A stretch of 40,434 nt of DNA, from the NCBI GenBank assembly GCA_029946105.1, contig JAQSDW010000218.1, positions 73,442 to 113,875 on the forward strand, in the 5' to 3' direction. Under the pieces are notes generated by a model. It ran no database searches. It was not told the origin of the DNA and was given only the letters and a program-made list of their open reading frames with translations. The position numbers and the translations under genes are program-made. This stretch comes from Reyranella sp. (GTDB taxonomy: Bacteria > Pseudomonadota > Alphaproteobacteria > Reyranellales > Reyranellaceae). Below, piece by piece: positions 25,890-33,789 of the stretch (its first letter is position 1; each line of letters starts with the position of its first letter).

Positions 25890-26498
25890 TCAGACCCGAT
25901 CGAGCGTCTTTTCCGGGCCGGCGGTACGCGGCATGGCCTCAATTGTCGGCAACAGATCGTCGAGGTCGCTCACGAAAGCCACGTGATCGAGGTGGGTCCG
26001 TTCGGCGAAACCGCCCTCCACGACGCCCCGCAGCAGGGCGGCCAGGGGCTGCCAGTAGCCCCCCTGGTCGATGATCACGATCGGCTTGCTGTGCAGGCCG
26101 AGCGTCCGCCAGGACAGGACCTCGAAGAACTCCTCGAGCGTGCCCAGGCCGCCGGGCAGGACGACAAAGGCGTCCGACCGCTCGAACATCTGCAGTTTCC
26201 GCTCGTGCATGGTTTCGACCACGACCGTCTTGGTCAGGGCCGGATGGCCCGCTTCGCGCTGCAGCAGGAACTGCGGAATGATACCGATCACCGTCCCGCC
26301 GCCCGCCAAGGCGGCATTGGCCACCAGTCCCATCAGGCCTACGCCACCGCCGCCATAGACGAGCGTTATGCCTTCGCGGGCCAGCAGCGCGCCTAGGCGG
26401 GTGGCCGTTTCGCGCGTGGCCGGGTCGACGCCGAAGCGGGCACCGCAGAAGACGCAAAGCGACACAGGCTTGGGGGAGGGAGAGAGGGACTTGGACAC
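25890..26498 (-). CDS. LOG family protein (cytokinin riboside monophosphate phosphoribohydrolase-like)
   Basis: A 202-residue Rossmann-fold protein of the LOG/TIGR00730 family. The diagnostic motif PGGLGTLEEFFEVLSWRTLG is present near the middle, with SLCVFCGARFGVDP at the N-terminus and LVYGGGGVGLMG for nucleotide binding. Characterised members cleave nucleoside 5'-monophosphates (AMP or cytokinin ribotides) to base plus ribose 5-phosphate. In bacteria the physiological role is often nucleotide salvage. It is divergent from the LysM gene and downstream of the guaA remnant. Confidence 0.9.
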   Translation of the reverse strand: MSKSLSPSPKPVSLCVFCGARFGVDPATRETATRLGALLAREGITLVYGGGGVGLMGLVANAALAGGGTVIGIIPQFLLQREAGHPALTKTVVVETMHERKLQMFERSDAFVVLPGGLGTLEEFFEVLSWRTLGLHSKPIVIIDQGGYWQPLAALLRGVVEGGFAERTHLDHVAFVSDLDDLLPTIEAMPRTAGPEKTLDRV

Positions 26499-26615
26499 GG
26501 AGGCTTCTTTTTACAGTCGATCCGATGTCTTTCCGGACCGGGGTGACATGGTATCATTTCGCCCACAGAGGGTGCGACGCCAAGGGCGGTCGGTCGTCGC
26601 ACCGTTGGGAGGGTG

Positions 26616-27686
26616 ATGTCACGCACTGTTTTCTGGCTGGTCGGAGGTGGCGCGGCCGTCATCGTGGTCGCTCTTGCCGTCGCATGGCGCGGCAAGGTGA
26701 CCGAGCAGGCGGTGATCGACCTGGCTACCAAGCCAGCGGTCGTGGTGCCTGCTGGCTCAGCCGCGTCGACGCCACCGACGGCGCCGCTCCCGACGACGAC
26801 GCCTCCGACAACGAAACCCCAGGCCACGCCAGCGCCGTCCGAGACGGTCACCATGCCGACTTTCGATGTCGCCCGCATCGGTCCGGACGGTCGGGCAGTT
26901 GTTGCGGGACGGGCCGCACCGGGCGCCAAGGTGCTGCTGCTCGACGGCGGCAAGGAAATCGCCAGCGCCGTGGCCGACGCCCGCGGCGAATGGGTCATCA
27001 TCGCCCAGGAGCCGCCGCTTGTGCCCGGCCAGCACGAGTTGCGGGTGATCCAGCATATCGAAGGGCGTGCGCCGGTCACATCAGAGCAAGTCGTGGTGGC
27101 GATCGTGCCACCGGCTGCTGGAACGTCCACTACCGGAACGCCCGGCGCCAAGGAAGAGACGCTGGTGATGATCGCGCCGGCCAAGGGCGCCGCCACGCTG
27201 GTCCAGCCGCCGTCCGCCGCGGGCGTGCCGAAATCCGGCGATCTCGTGATTTCGACAGTGGACTACGACGAGCGTGGCCAGGCCACCATCACCGGTCAGG
27301 CATCGCCCGGAACGGCGGTGCGCGCGTATATCGATGACAAGGTCATCGCTGAAGGTATCGCCGGCCCGGATGGCCGCTGGCGGCTCGAGCCGGCCAACCC
27401 CATCGACCTCGGCAAGCACAAGTTGCGCGTCGATCGGCTGACGAAGGACGGCAAGCCCGTCGCCCGGCTCGAGTTGCCCTTCGAGCGCGTGGTCGTCCCG
27501 GTGGACGCCGGTAGCGGCGGCCGGCGGCTCTATGTGGTGCGCGGCGACAACCTGTGGAACATCGCGCGCGCTCACTACGGCGAGGGTTGGCATCACACCA
27601 AGATCTTCAATGCCAACAAAGATCAGATTCGCGACCCTGATCTGATATACCCGGGCCAAGTCTTCAGCCTGCCCAAGGCCAATTGA
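26616..27686 (+). CDS. Membrane-anchored LysM domain protein with Ig-like repeats
   Basis: A 356-residue envelope protein. An N-terminal membrane anchor (FWLVGGGAAVIVVALAVAW) is followed by a Pro/Thr-rich linker (about residues 45-75). Two related beta-sandwich modules come next, RIGPDGRAVVAGRAAPGAKV and DYDERGQATITGQASPGTAV, each about 80 residues. The C-terminal LysM domain (about 305-355) has YVVRGDNLWNIARAHYG and PDLIYPGQVFSLP and should bind peptidoglycan. A GTG three bases upstream is an alternative start. The ribosome site GGGAGG lies close. It precedes psd by 26 bases, probably in one transcript with the phospholipid genes. Confidence 0.87.
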   Translation: MSRTVFWLVGGGAAVIVVALAVAWRGKVTEQAVIDLATKPAVVVPAGSAASTPPTAPLPTTTPPTTKPQATPAPSETVTMPTFDVARIGPDGRAVVAGRAAPGAKVLLLDGGKEIASAVADARGEWVIIAQEPPLVPGQHELRVIQHIEGRAPVTSEQVVVAIVPPAAGTSTTGTPGAKEETLVMIAPAKGAATLVQPPSAAGVPKSGDLVISTVDYDERGQATITGQASPGTAVRAYIDDKVIAEGIAGPDGRWRLEPANPIDLGKHKLRVDRLTKDGKPVARLELPFERVVVPVDAGSGGRRLYVVRGDNLWNIARAHYGEGWHHTKIFNANKDQIRDPDLIYPGQVFSLPKAN

Positions 27687-27712
27687 CGGCTGCCGGGCGA
27701 TAGAGAGCGTTC

Positions 27713-28405
27713 ATGCTTGCCAATTTCTTCGTGCCGATCCTTGCCGACGGGTGGCGGTTCATCGCGCTTTTCGCCGGCGCGACGTTTCTCACGGCGCTGA
27801 CGGGGGCGGCGTGGCTGTTCTGGCCGCTGATGATCCTGACGCTGTGGTCGATCTATTTCTTCCGCGACCCGCCGCGCGGCGTGCCCCAGGACGACGGCCT
27901 CCTGATCGCGCCGGCCGACGGCCTGGTGCAGATGATCGTCGATGCGGTGCCGCCGCCCGAACTCGGCCTGGGTGGCGAGGCGCTGACACGCGTCTCGATC
28001 TTCCTCAGCGTCTTCGATGTTCACATCAATCGTTCCCCGTGTGCCGCGTCGATCGATGTCGTGGCCTATCGTCCGGGCAAGTTTCTGAATGCCGCGGCCG
28101 ACAAGGCGAGCGATGAAAACGAGCGCATGGCGCTCGCGCTGCGCCGGCCCGATGGCCGGGTGATCGGCTGCGTCCAGATCGCCGGCTGGGTGGCGCGCCG
28201 GATCGTCTGCTACGTCAAGCCGGGACAGACGGTGGCAGCCGGTGAGCGCTTCGGCCATATCCGCTTCGGCAGCCGTACCGACCTCTATCTGCCGGCGGGC
28301 GCCCGTTTGCTGGTGGCGCCCGGGCAGCGCATGATCGGCGGCGAGACGGTCATGGCCGAACTCGACCCCGTTGCGGCCGGTCCGCGCCTGGCGATCGAAT
28401 TCTAG
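27713..28405 (+). CDS. psd: Phosphatidylserine decarboxylase proenzyme
   Basis: A 230-residue short-type Psd, which converts phosphatidylserine to phosphatidylethanolamine in the inner membrane. Two N-terminal hydrophobic segments are followed by YFFRDPPR, LIAPADG and SIFLSVFDVHINRSP, the conserved core. The self-cleavage site is Gly186-Ser187 in IRFGSRTDLYLP; cleavage there creates the pyruvoyl group on the small alpha chain. It lies nine bases upstream of pssA, the enzyme that makes its substrate, as in many alphaproteobacteria. Confidence 0.95.
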   Translation: MLANFFVPILADGWRFIALFAGATFLTALTGAAWLFWPLMILTLWSIYFFRDPPRGVPQDDGLLIAPADGLVQMIVDAVPPPELGLGGEALTRVSIFLSVFDVHINRSPCAASIDVVAYRPGKFLNAAADKASDENERMALALRRPDGRVIGCVQIAGWVARRIVCYVKPGQTVAAGERFGHIRFGSRTDLYLPAGARLLVAPGQRMIGGETVMAELDPVAAGPRLAIEF

Positions 28406-28414
28406 GAGGCTGCC

Positions 28415-29251
28415 ATGGACAGCGATTCCCCCGGGCGCCGAGGCCGTCTGCACGGCTTTTCGATCAATCGCCTGATCCCCAACATCCTGACGCTCGCGGC
28501 CCTCTGTTCCGGGCTGACGGCCATCCGCTTCGCCCTGCAAGGCGAGATGCGCCTTGCTGTCATCGCCATCATCGTCGCCTCCATTTTCGACGCCCTCGAC
28601 GGTCGCGTCGCGCGCAGGCTTGGCGTTGCCAGCCGTTTCGGCGCCGAGCTCGATTCGCTGTCGGACTTCCTCTGCTTCGGTGTTTCGCCGGCGCTCGTGC
28701 TGTACCTGGCATCGCTGAAGGATGGCGGGGCGTTGGGTTGGGTGGTGACCCTGATGTTTCCCATCTGCTCGGCGCTGCGACTGGCGCGCTTCAACACGGC
28801 CCTCGTCGCCGAAACGCCGCCGCCGGTCTGGACCGGGTCGTTCTTCACCGGCGTGCCGGCGCCGGCGGGTGCGTTGCTTGCCCTCATTCCGTTGATGGTG
28901 AGCTTCGAGATCGAAGCAGCCTGGCCCCGCCATGCGCTGGTGGTGGGAGCTGTCCTGGTCGCCGTCGGCGGCCTCATGGTGAGCCGTCTGCCGACCTATT
29001 CGTTCAAGAAGGGACGGGTGCCGCGCCACCTTGTGCTGCCATCCCTGCTGGGCGCCGGCTTGGTCATGGGCGTGCTCGCCAGCGCGCCCTGGATTGCGGG
29101 ATCCCTGATCGGCCTCGCCTATGTGGCGTTGATCCCGTTCAGTTGGATGGCCTATCGCCGGCAGGCATCGCAGGACCGCCAGGCCGCCACCCCCCAGGCC
29201 GATGTCGTGTCCCTGCGTGCGGTCGATTCGGGTCCATCGGCGCCGCACTGA
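28415..29251 (+). CDS. pssA: CDP-diacylglycerol-serine O-phosphatidyltransferase
   Basis: A 278-residue membrane enzyme that makes phosphatidylserine from CDP-diacylglycerol and serine. The CDP-alcohol phosphotransferase motif is complete: Asp59, Asp62-Gly63, Ala66-Arg67, Gly76, Asp80 and Asp84 (FDALDGRVARRLG then FGAELDSLSD). The N-terminal NRLIPNILTLAALCSGLTAI is typical for PssA type II. Several membrane helices follow. An AGGAGG ribosome site overlaps the psd stop region. It is co-transcribed with psd. Confidence 0.95.
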   Translation: MDSDSPGRRGRLHGFSINRLIPNILTLAALCSGLTAIRFALQGEMRLAVIAIIVASIFDALDGRVARRLGVASRFGAELDSLSDFLCFGVSPALVLYLASLKDGGALGWVVTLMFPICSALRLARFNTALVAETPPPVWTGSFFTGVPAPAGALLALIPLMVSFEIEAAWPRHALVVGAVLVAVGGLMVSRLPTYSFKKGRVPRHLVLPSLLGAGLVMGVLASAPWIAGSLIGLAYVALIPFSWMAYRRQASQDRQAATPQADVVSLRAVDSGPSAPH

Positions 29252-29266
29252 CCGCGCCGCGGCGCC

Positions 29267-29883
29267 ATGTTCGATCCCGTTCTGCGCCAACTGATAGACC
29301 CTCCTCTCAATCGTGCCGGTGCCTGGCTGGCGGGGCGTGGCGTGTCCGCCAACATAGCGAGCCTCGCCGGACTGGCGGTCGGGCTGCTGGCCGTGCCGGC
29401 TCTGGCGCTGGGGCGCTACGATCTGGCCTTGGGACTGATCCTGCTCAATCGATTGATCGACGGCGTCGATGGGCCGATCGCGCGGCACGGCAAGTCGACG
29501 CCGTTCGGCGGCTATCTCGATATCATGTGCGACATGGCGTTCTACGCCGCCGTACCTCTGGGGTTTGCCTTCGCCGATGGGACGAACGCCGTCTGGGCGG
29601 CCGTCCTGCTGGCGTCGTTCGTGTGCACCGGGGCGTCATTCCTGGGGCGTGCCGTCCTGGCGGCCCAGCGCGGCGAGGCCAATGACGGCACGCGCGGGCG
29701 GAAGTCGTTTTCCATAGCGCCGGGTTGATCGAGGGCAGCGAAACCATCGCGGCGTTCGTGCTGTTCTGCCTGTTTCCCGGAGCCTTTCCCTGGCTGGCGG
29801 GTGTGTTTGCCGGCCTGTGTTTCTGGACCTCGGCGGCGCGCGTGGTGGAGGGCTGGCGTCAATCGCTGGGAAGCGAGTTCTGA
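29267..29883 (+). pseudogene. CDP-alcohol phosphatidyltransferase broken by one frameshift
   Basis: The first 145 or so codons read as an intact CDP-alcohol phosphotransferase with DGVDGPIARHG and GGYLDIMCDMAFYAAVP. The frame then stops at 29726-29728. In the -1 frame the sequence continues as GLIEGSETIAAFVLFCLF and further membrane-like residues to a stop at 29881-29883. The register changes at the run TTTT (29708-29711): one more T would restore KSFFHSAGLIEGSET, matching the spacing of intact relatives (KSFYYLGGLTEGTET). A sequencing error, a true mutation, or slippage at the T run could all explain it. Intact length would be 205 residues. It follows pssA by 15 bases. Confidence 0.8.
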
Positions 29884-29896
29884 CAGCTCGGCAGAG

Positions 29897-29916
29897 TTAT
29901 ATTTTTTATAATATAA
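29897..29916. repeat. AT-rich palindrome in an AT-rich spacer
   Basis: A perfect 7-base inverted repeat, TTATATT (29897-29903) and AATATAA (29910-29916), lies in about 70 bases (29894-29962) that are almost entirely A and T, in sharp contrast to the surrounding GC-rich genes. The spacer separates the broken phosphotransferase from the pilin gene. It could be a weak terminator, a promoter-upstream element, or a site for an AT-binding silencer such as a Ros/MucR-type regulator; nothing decides between these. Confidence 0.5.
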
Positions 29917-29960
29917 TCAATAAGTTAAATAATTACTCTAATGTCAAATATTAAAATAAA

Positions 29961-29994
29961 TTGACCCCGGAATCGGCTTTAAGTACGGTTCCGG
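29961..29994 (+). promoter_or_regulatory. Possible promoter and CCGGAA/TTCCGG inverted repeat before the pilin gene
   Basis: TTGACC (29961-29966) resembles a -35 element and is followed 17 bases later by the weak -10-like TACGGT (29984-29989). A perfect 6-base inverted repeat, CCGGAA (29967-29972) and TTCCGG (29989-29994), sits in the same spacing and could be an operator. The assignment is by eye only. Confidence 0.3.
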
Positions 29995-30056
29995 ACATTC
30001 AGTCATGGGACGACGGCCAGTGAGCAACTGGCCCGATTGAGGCCGTGGAGAGAAAC

Positions 30057-30215
30057 ATGTTGTCTGTTTTCCGCCGAATGATGAAGGATCACCGCGGCGC
30101 CATGGCGTTGGAATACACATTGATCGTCTCGCTGATCGCCGTAGCTGCGATCGCTTCCATGCGCACAGTCGGTGACAAGATCTCGAACGTCCTGGCGAGT
30201 TCGCCGACCCCATAA
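30057..30215 (+). CDS. Flp-type (type IVb) pilin
   Basis: A 52-residue prepilin of the Flp/Fap family. The leader MLSVFRRMMKDHRG ends at Gly14; prepilin peptidase would cut before Ala15. Glu19-Tyr20 give the required +5 Glu and following Tyr of Flp pilins (AMALEYTLIVSLIAVAAIAS), and the hydrophobic helix is followed by VGDKISNVLASS. GGAGAG stands 5-10 bases before the ATG. No tad/cpa assembly genes are in the window, so it is an orphan pilin gene whose assembly machine would be elsewhere. It is preceded by the AT-rich spacer. Confidence 0.88.
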   Translation: MLSVFRRMMKDHRGAMALEYTLIVSLIAVAAIASMRTVGDKISNVLASSPTP

Positions 30216-30330
30216 GCTGATGTCGTGAGCTGAAGCCGGCGCTTTCGCGCCGCGACTCTCGACCGCTTCAAATCCAGACATGGCCTAGATACACTCCGCG
30301 TGCTGAGCAGCTGCGCGTTGGGAGTGGGCG

Positions 30331-30906
30331 ATGAATGCATTCTGCGGTTCGGGGCCCAAAACCCTGATTATCCTTCTGGCGCTTGCGATTGGCGCGCCGG
30401 CAATGGCTCAGGTCACCCGTAGTTCCGCCGACATGGCGACATCAGCCGGGGTGCCCGAGTTTCGCGATCCCAAAACCGGTCAAATCTGGACACCGAACAA
30501 TGTCGGTCTGGTTGCCGGGCCCAACACGCCGGCCGATCGTGCCTTCGACCCGCTGGCGCAGGCCGTCCGTGTCGATGGCGTAATCGTCCAGAGGGCGAAA
30601 ATCACGCCTCTCGGCACGGTGCCTATCACGTCGGGGCCGACAGTGCCGATCGTGAGCATCACCGACGCCTCGCTGCGCGCCGTCCCGGAGCAGCGCTGGC
30701 AGGTTGTACTCTACCTGAGCAACAACAGCGGCCGGACGATCGTGCCGCTGCTCCATTGTAGCTTCACCAACGCCGGCAGGCCGGTCGAACAGACCCGCGT
30801 CCTCGTTTCGGCGATGGGCAGCGGCGTGCGCGTGGGGCTCACGGTCTATGGCCCGCCGACCAGCCTCTTCGTCGATCGCGCCACCTGCCGGGTCCAGTCG
30901 CCCTAG
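30331..30906 (+). CDS. Secreted protein of unknown family, paralogue of the gene at 39820
   Basis: A 191-residue exported protein with a signal peptide (to about residue 27, GAPAMAQ). The mature part contains EFRDPKTGQIWTPNNVG, DRAFDPLAQAV, VIVQRAKITPLGTVPITSG, LRAVPEQRWQVVLYLSNNSG and, at the end, YGPPTSLFVDRATCRVQSP. The same blocks in the same order occur in the protein at 39820-40383. Two cysteines in the second half are conserved between them and may form a disulfide. I do not recognise the family. GGGAG precedes the ATG at 30331. The two paralogues bracket the general stress response genes. Confidence 0.8.
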   Translation: MNAFCGSGPKTLIILLALAIGAPAMAQVTRSSADMATSAGVPEFRDPKTGQIWTPNNVGLVAGPNTPADRAFDPLAQAVRVDGVIVQRAKITPLGTVPITSGPTVPIVSITDASLRAVPEQRWQVVLYLSNNSGRTIVPLLHCSFTNAGRPVEQTRVLVSAMGSGVRVGLTVYGPPTSLFVDRATCRVQSP

Positions 30907-30916
30907 AAGCGCGCGC

Positions 30917-31681
30917 TCAGCCCTGGACCGAGTAGCCGCCATCGACGGTGATGGCGGCTCCAGTGACGAAATCCGATGCCGGTGCGGCCAGAAATACTGC
31001 GATACCGGCAAAATCGTCGGGCACGCCCCAGCGTGCCGCCGGCGTGCGCTTCAGCACTGATTCGTGGAGGCCCTGCACTTCCTCACGGGCGCGTCGGGTG
31101 AGGGCGGTGTCGATCCAGCCCGGCAAGATCGAGTTCACCTGGATGTTGTCCTTGGCCCAGGCGGTGGCCATGGCCTTGGTCATCTGCACCATGCCGCCCT
31201 TGCTGGCGGCGTATGCCGTGGCGAAAGCTGCGCCGAAGATCGACATCATCGAGCCGATGTTGATCACCTTGCCGGCACCGGCCTTCTTCATCGCCGGATA
31301 CACGGCCTGGCTGCACAGGAATGCGCTAGTCAGATTGCTGTCGAGGACCTTGTGCCATTCCGCCGCCGTGAAGTCCTGCGGCTGCTTGCGGATGCTCATG
31401 CCGGCATTGTTGACCAGGATGTCGAGCCGGCCGTAACGCTTGACCGTGTCGGTGGCCATGGCGTGGCAGGCTTCCTCCCTCAGCACGTCGACCGCGATCG
31501 CGCTCGCCGTTGCCCCGAGACCCTGCAGCTCCTTCACGGCGGCGGCGTTCTTGGCCGCATCACGTCCGGCAACGACGACCGTAGCCCCGGCCGCAGCCAT
31601 GCCCTTCGCCATTCCGAGGCCGATGCCCCCATTGCCGCCGGTGACGACGGCCACACGGCCGGAAAGATCGAAAAGCTTCAT
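30917..31681 (-). CDS. SDR family oxidoreductase
   Basis: A 254-residue classical short-chain dehydrogenase. It shows the cofactor motif TGGNGGIGLG (residues about 15-24), NNAGMS, the catalytic serine in INIGSMMS, and YAASKGG with the Tyr/Lys pair, ending GAAITVDGGYSVQG. Such enzymes act on sugars, polyols or 3-oxoacyl compounds; resemblance to gluconate 5-dehydrogenase or glucose dehydrogenase-type SDRs is general. The start at 31681 is preceded by GAGG and gives the standard N-terminus MKLFDLSGRVAVVTGG. It converges with the secreted protein gene and lies downstream of nepR. Confidence 0.9.
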   Translation of the reverse strand: MKLFDLSGRVAVVTGGNGGIGLGMAKGMAAAGATVVVAGRDAAKNAAAVKELQGLGATASAIAVDVLREEACHAMATDTVKRYGRLDILVNNAGMSIRKQPQDFTAAEWHKVLDSNLTSAFLCSQAVYPAMKKAGAGKVINIGSMMSIFGAAFATAYAASKGGMVQMTKAMATAWAKDNIQVNSILPGWIDTALTRRAREEVQGLHESVLKRTPAARWGVPDDFAGIAVFLAAPASDFVTGAAITVDGGYSVQG

Positions 31682-31712
31682 CGCGAGGTCCTCTGCTACG
31701 GTGGGCGCCCAG

Positions 31713-31738
31713 TATAGCGGAGGCCTATATAGCGGAGG
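31713..31738. repeat. Direct repeat upstream of the SDR gene
   Basis: TATAGCGGAGG occurs at 31713-31723 and 31728-31738, a period of 15 bases, in the short spacer between nepR and the SDR gene. It may be a slippage duplication or a pair of regulator sites; no further evidence distinguishes these. Confidence 0.6.
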
Positions 31739-31785
31739 GATGCCGCCTGATACAGCTTCAGGCCTGCGCGCGAGCTTCCGGGCCG

Positions 31786-32034
31786 CTACTTCTTGTTTCG
31801 GGATTTGTTGCGGGATTCGGGAGAGGGATTGGGGTCGGCATCGTCCGGGGCGCCGGCGTCGCGGGTGATCAGGCCGACGAGTTCGTCCGGCAACGGTTCG
31901 CTTGCAATCTCGTCGTACATCGCATGCAGCTGCTTGTGCAGCCAAAGGTCAAAGGGACGCTCTTCCGAACTCTTCTTGCGTGGCCCAGCCGTCTTATCGG
32001 CAGTCCGGGCCCGCGTCCTGTCGTCATCTGCCAT
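31786..32034 (-). CDS. nepR: NepR family anti-sigma factor
   Basis: An 82-residue protein whose central helices, WLHKQLHAMYDEIASEPLPD followed by ELVGLI, match the conserved core of NepR. NepR holds EcfG sigma factors inactive until phosphorylated PhyR captures it. The flanks are charged and disordered (many Arg/Lys/Asp and an Asn/Lys C-terminus), as is usual. The start at 32034 avoids an N-terminal extension that lacks family character. It lies 126 bases downstream of the larger sigma gene on the same strand, and PhyR is on the opposite strand 2 kb away. Confidence 0.85.
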   Translation of the reverse strand: MADDDRTRARTADKTAGPRKKSSEERPFDLWLHKQLHAMYDEIASEPLPDELVGLITRDAGAPDDADPNPSPESRNKSRNKK

Positions 32035-32160
32035 GATGTACTTTCGATGGAGAGCAGACCTTTCGAAGGGACCTGTCCACTCCATTACATCTCCCACAAC
32101 GTCCCCACACCATGCCACATCTCCCGCCTCTTTTGGAGATCTAGCTGCGTGCCCAGATTA

Positions 32161-32763
32161 TTACGGCCCCGCAGAGTGCGCTTCGGGAGCCGTCGCCGCA
32201 TCTTCTTCTTCTTCGGCGATATCAACCGACCGCTGTTCGTCTCCGCCGTCCATCAGCAGGTACTCGAGCCGGTCGCGCGCCCGAGAGATGCGGCTCTTGA
32301 CCGTACCCACCGACACGCCGGTGTGCGCTGCGATGACATCATAGGGCTGGCCTTCGACCACCGCCAGCAACAGCGCTTCGCGCTGTGTCGGTGCCAGCTT
32401 CGAGAACGCGGTCAGGAATTCGCGCATGATCAGCCCGCTTTCCTGGTGGGCCGGATGGGAGAGCGACTCGGCGACGGTCGAATCAACCGGTACGGTCGGA
32501 CGCTGGCGGCGTATGCCGGAAATGAATTCGTTGCGCTGGATGCGGAACAGCCAGGCCGCGAGGTTGGTGCCGAGTTGGAAGCTCTGGCGGCCGGCCAGCG
32601 CCTTGACCACTGTGTCGTGGACCAGATCGTCGGCCTGATCGCGGTTGCGCGTAAGCGACAGGGCATAGATGCGCAGACGGGGAAGGATCGCCGTCAGCTG
32701 CTGGTGGAAGTCGCCAACGTCGTTGACGGTCGAAGAGTGGGTCGTCGAAATTTCGATGGCCAT
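32161..32763 (-). CDS. ecfG: EcfG-type ECF sigma factor
   Basis: A 200-residue ECF sigma factor. Region 2 reads LRIYALSLTRNRDQADDLVH then FRIQRNEFISGIRRQRP. Region 4 is FSKLAPTQREALLLAVVEGQ with VSVGTVKSRISRARDRL. This is the EcfG (ECF15) pattern, the general stress sigma factor of Alphaproteobacteria controlled by NepR and PhyR. An acidic C-terminal tail (EEEEDAATAPE) is extra. A second, shorter EcfG-like gene lies 122 bases upstream on the same strand. The matching promoters on the plus strand are listed separately. Confidence 0.88.
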   Translation of the reverse strand: MAIEISTTHSSTVNDVGDFHQQLTAILPRLRIYALSLTRNRDQADDLVHDTVVKALAGRQSFQLGTNLAAWLFRIQRNEFISGIRRQRPTVPVDSTVAESLSHPAHQESGLIMREFLTAFSKLAPTQREALLLAVVEGQPYDVIAAHTGVSVGTVKSRISRARDRLEYLLMDGGDEQRSVDIAEEEEDAATAPEAHSAGP

Positions 32764-32869
32764 AAGCTTCTCCTCGCAAGACCGTTGTGTCCTGAAGCAA
32801 TGCCGAGAAGGGCCGAAAGGTTACGTCCCGGGAGTGTTATTTATAAACCATTGAAATAAAAAGGAATTT

Positions 32870-32893
32870 CCCGCTAACCTACCCGCTAACCTA
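32870..32893. repeat. 12-bp perfect tandem duplication across a sigma factor stop
   Basis: CCCGCTAACCTA occurs twice without a gap, at 32870-32881 and 32882-32893. On the minus strand the stop codon of the upstream sigma gene (32888-32886) lies in the copy closer to the gene, so the second copy is outside the coding frame. It looks like recent slippage. Confidence 0.85.
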
Positions 32894-33353
32894 ATAAATT
32901 CGCGAGTTGCTTGCGTGCCCGCGAAACCCGGACCTTGAGCGTTCCGACCGTGCAGCCGCACAGCCGCGAGGCTTCCTCGTAGGAAAAGCCGCTGGCACCC
33001 ACCAGGATAAGTGCCTCGCGCGCATGGGCACTGAGCTGCCACAGCGCCGAAGATAATTCCTTGATGGCGATTGCCGCTTCGGGATTGTCGACCGCGGTGA
33101 GCGGGGCCGCCGAATCGGTGTCGACTCCCGCAGGGCGACGGCGTTGCGCGCGCAGGTCCGAATAGAAGCGGTTGCGCATGATCGTGAACATCCACGCTTT
33201 GAGATTCGTGCCGGGCGTGAACTGGCTATGCTTGTCGAGCGCGGCAACCACGGTGTTCTGCACGAGATCGTCGGCGGCCTCGCGCTCCCGGCACATGAAA
33301 CGCGCGAAGGCGCGCAGGTCCGGCAGCAAGGCCACGATATCGTCCTTCATCAT
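32886..33353 (-). CDS. Second EcfG-like ECF sigma factor
   Basis: A 155-residue compact sigma factor with region 2 (LRAFARFMCREREAADDLVQ, then FTIMRNRFYSDLRAQRRRP) and region 4 (QLSAHAREALILVGASGFSY, then CGCTVGTLKVRVSRARKQL). It resembles EcfG2-type proteins that coexist with the main EcfG in many alphaproteobacteria. It ends right after region 4 and lacks the acidic tail of its neighbour. GAGGAA upstream serves as the ribosome site for ATGATG at 33353. Whether it is also bound by NepR cannot be read from sequence. Confidence 0.85.
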   Translation of the reverse strand: MMKDDIVALLPDLRAFARFMCREREAADDLVQNTVVAALDKHSQFTPGTNLKAWMFTIMRNRFYSDLRAQRRRPAGVDTDSAAPLTAVDNPEAAIAIKELSSALWQLSAHAREALILVGASGFSYEEASRLCGCTVGTLKVRVSRARKQLANLLG

Positions 33354-33447
33354 CGAGCGAGCAGTTCCTCAGCAGCAGAGCGCCGGCGAGCACTCCTCTT
33401 CGTCAATGTGGGTGGTCGCGTCGCGCGTGCCAAGCAAAAGTCTTGAA

Positions 33448-33472
33448 GCAACCGCACCTGGATGACCGCGTT
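33448..33472 (+). promoter_or_regulatory. EcfG-type promoter of csbD
   Basis: GCAAC (33448-33452), 16 bases, then CGTT (33469-33472), 47 bases before the csbD start. The known EcfG consensus is GGAAC-N16/17-CGTT, so there is one mismatch in the -35. The same variant recurs at 39196 and 39421. CsbD genes are typical general stress regulon members. Confidence 0.65.
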
Positions 33473-33519
33473 GGTGGCCACCGGCGCATAGGCGCCGATC
33501 CAACCGAAAGGAATGCACC

Positions 33520-33717
33520 ATGAACTGGGATCGCATTGAAGGAAACTGGAAGCAGGCCGCGGGCAAGGTGAAGGAGCAGTGGGGCAAGCTCACCGACGAC
33601 GACATCACCGTCATCGGCGGCAAGCATGACCAGCTCATCGGCCGGATCCAGGAACGCTACGGCATTGCCAAGGACGAGGCCGAACGCCAAGTCAAGACCT
33701 GGGCCGGCCAACTCTAG
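33520..33717 (+). CDS. CsbD family stress protein
   Basis: A 65-residue CsbD-family protein, MNWDRIEGNWKQAAGKVKEQ followed by WGKLTDDDITVIGGKHDQL, nearly pure family consensus. The biochemical role is unknown; expression is induced by general stress in both Bacillus and Alphaproteobacteria. GAAAGGAA lies upstream of the ATG. An EcfG-type promoter ends 47 bases upstream, and the sigma genes are divergent. Its stop codon is inside a tandem duplication (33709-33735). An exported relative is at 39492. Confidence 0.92.
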   Translation: MNWDRIEGNWKQAAGKVKEQWGKLTDDDITVIGGKHDQLIGRIQERYGIAKDEAERQVKTWAGQL

Positions 33718-33735
33718 TTTGGCACAACTCTAGTT
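33709..33735. repeat. Tandem duplication across the csbD stop
   Basis: CAACTCTAGTT is present at 33709-33719 and 33725-33735, a period of 16 bases. The csbD stop TAG (33715-33717) is in the first copy. The arms GCCAACT (33707-33713) and AGTTGGC (33732-33738) can pair, so the unit might act as a transcript-end hairpin, but no T run follows. Confidence 0.75.
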
Positions 33736-33789
33736 GGCATCGCAGCCGGCTTTTCCGCGGATGATCCAAAAGAAGGTTCATTTCGTCGG

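Noticed and set aside
27623..29488. 621-codon open frame antisense to psd and pssA
   Set aside because: Product is Arg/Gln/His-rich without domains, and lies opposite two recognised enzymes.
30024..30047. Possible fifth EcfG promoter before the Flp pilin (GCAAC then CGTG)
   Set aside because: Spacing is 15 and the -10 is CGTG instead of CGTT, so both parameters miss the pattern shared by the other four.
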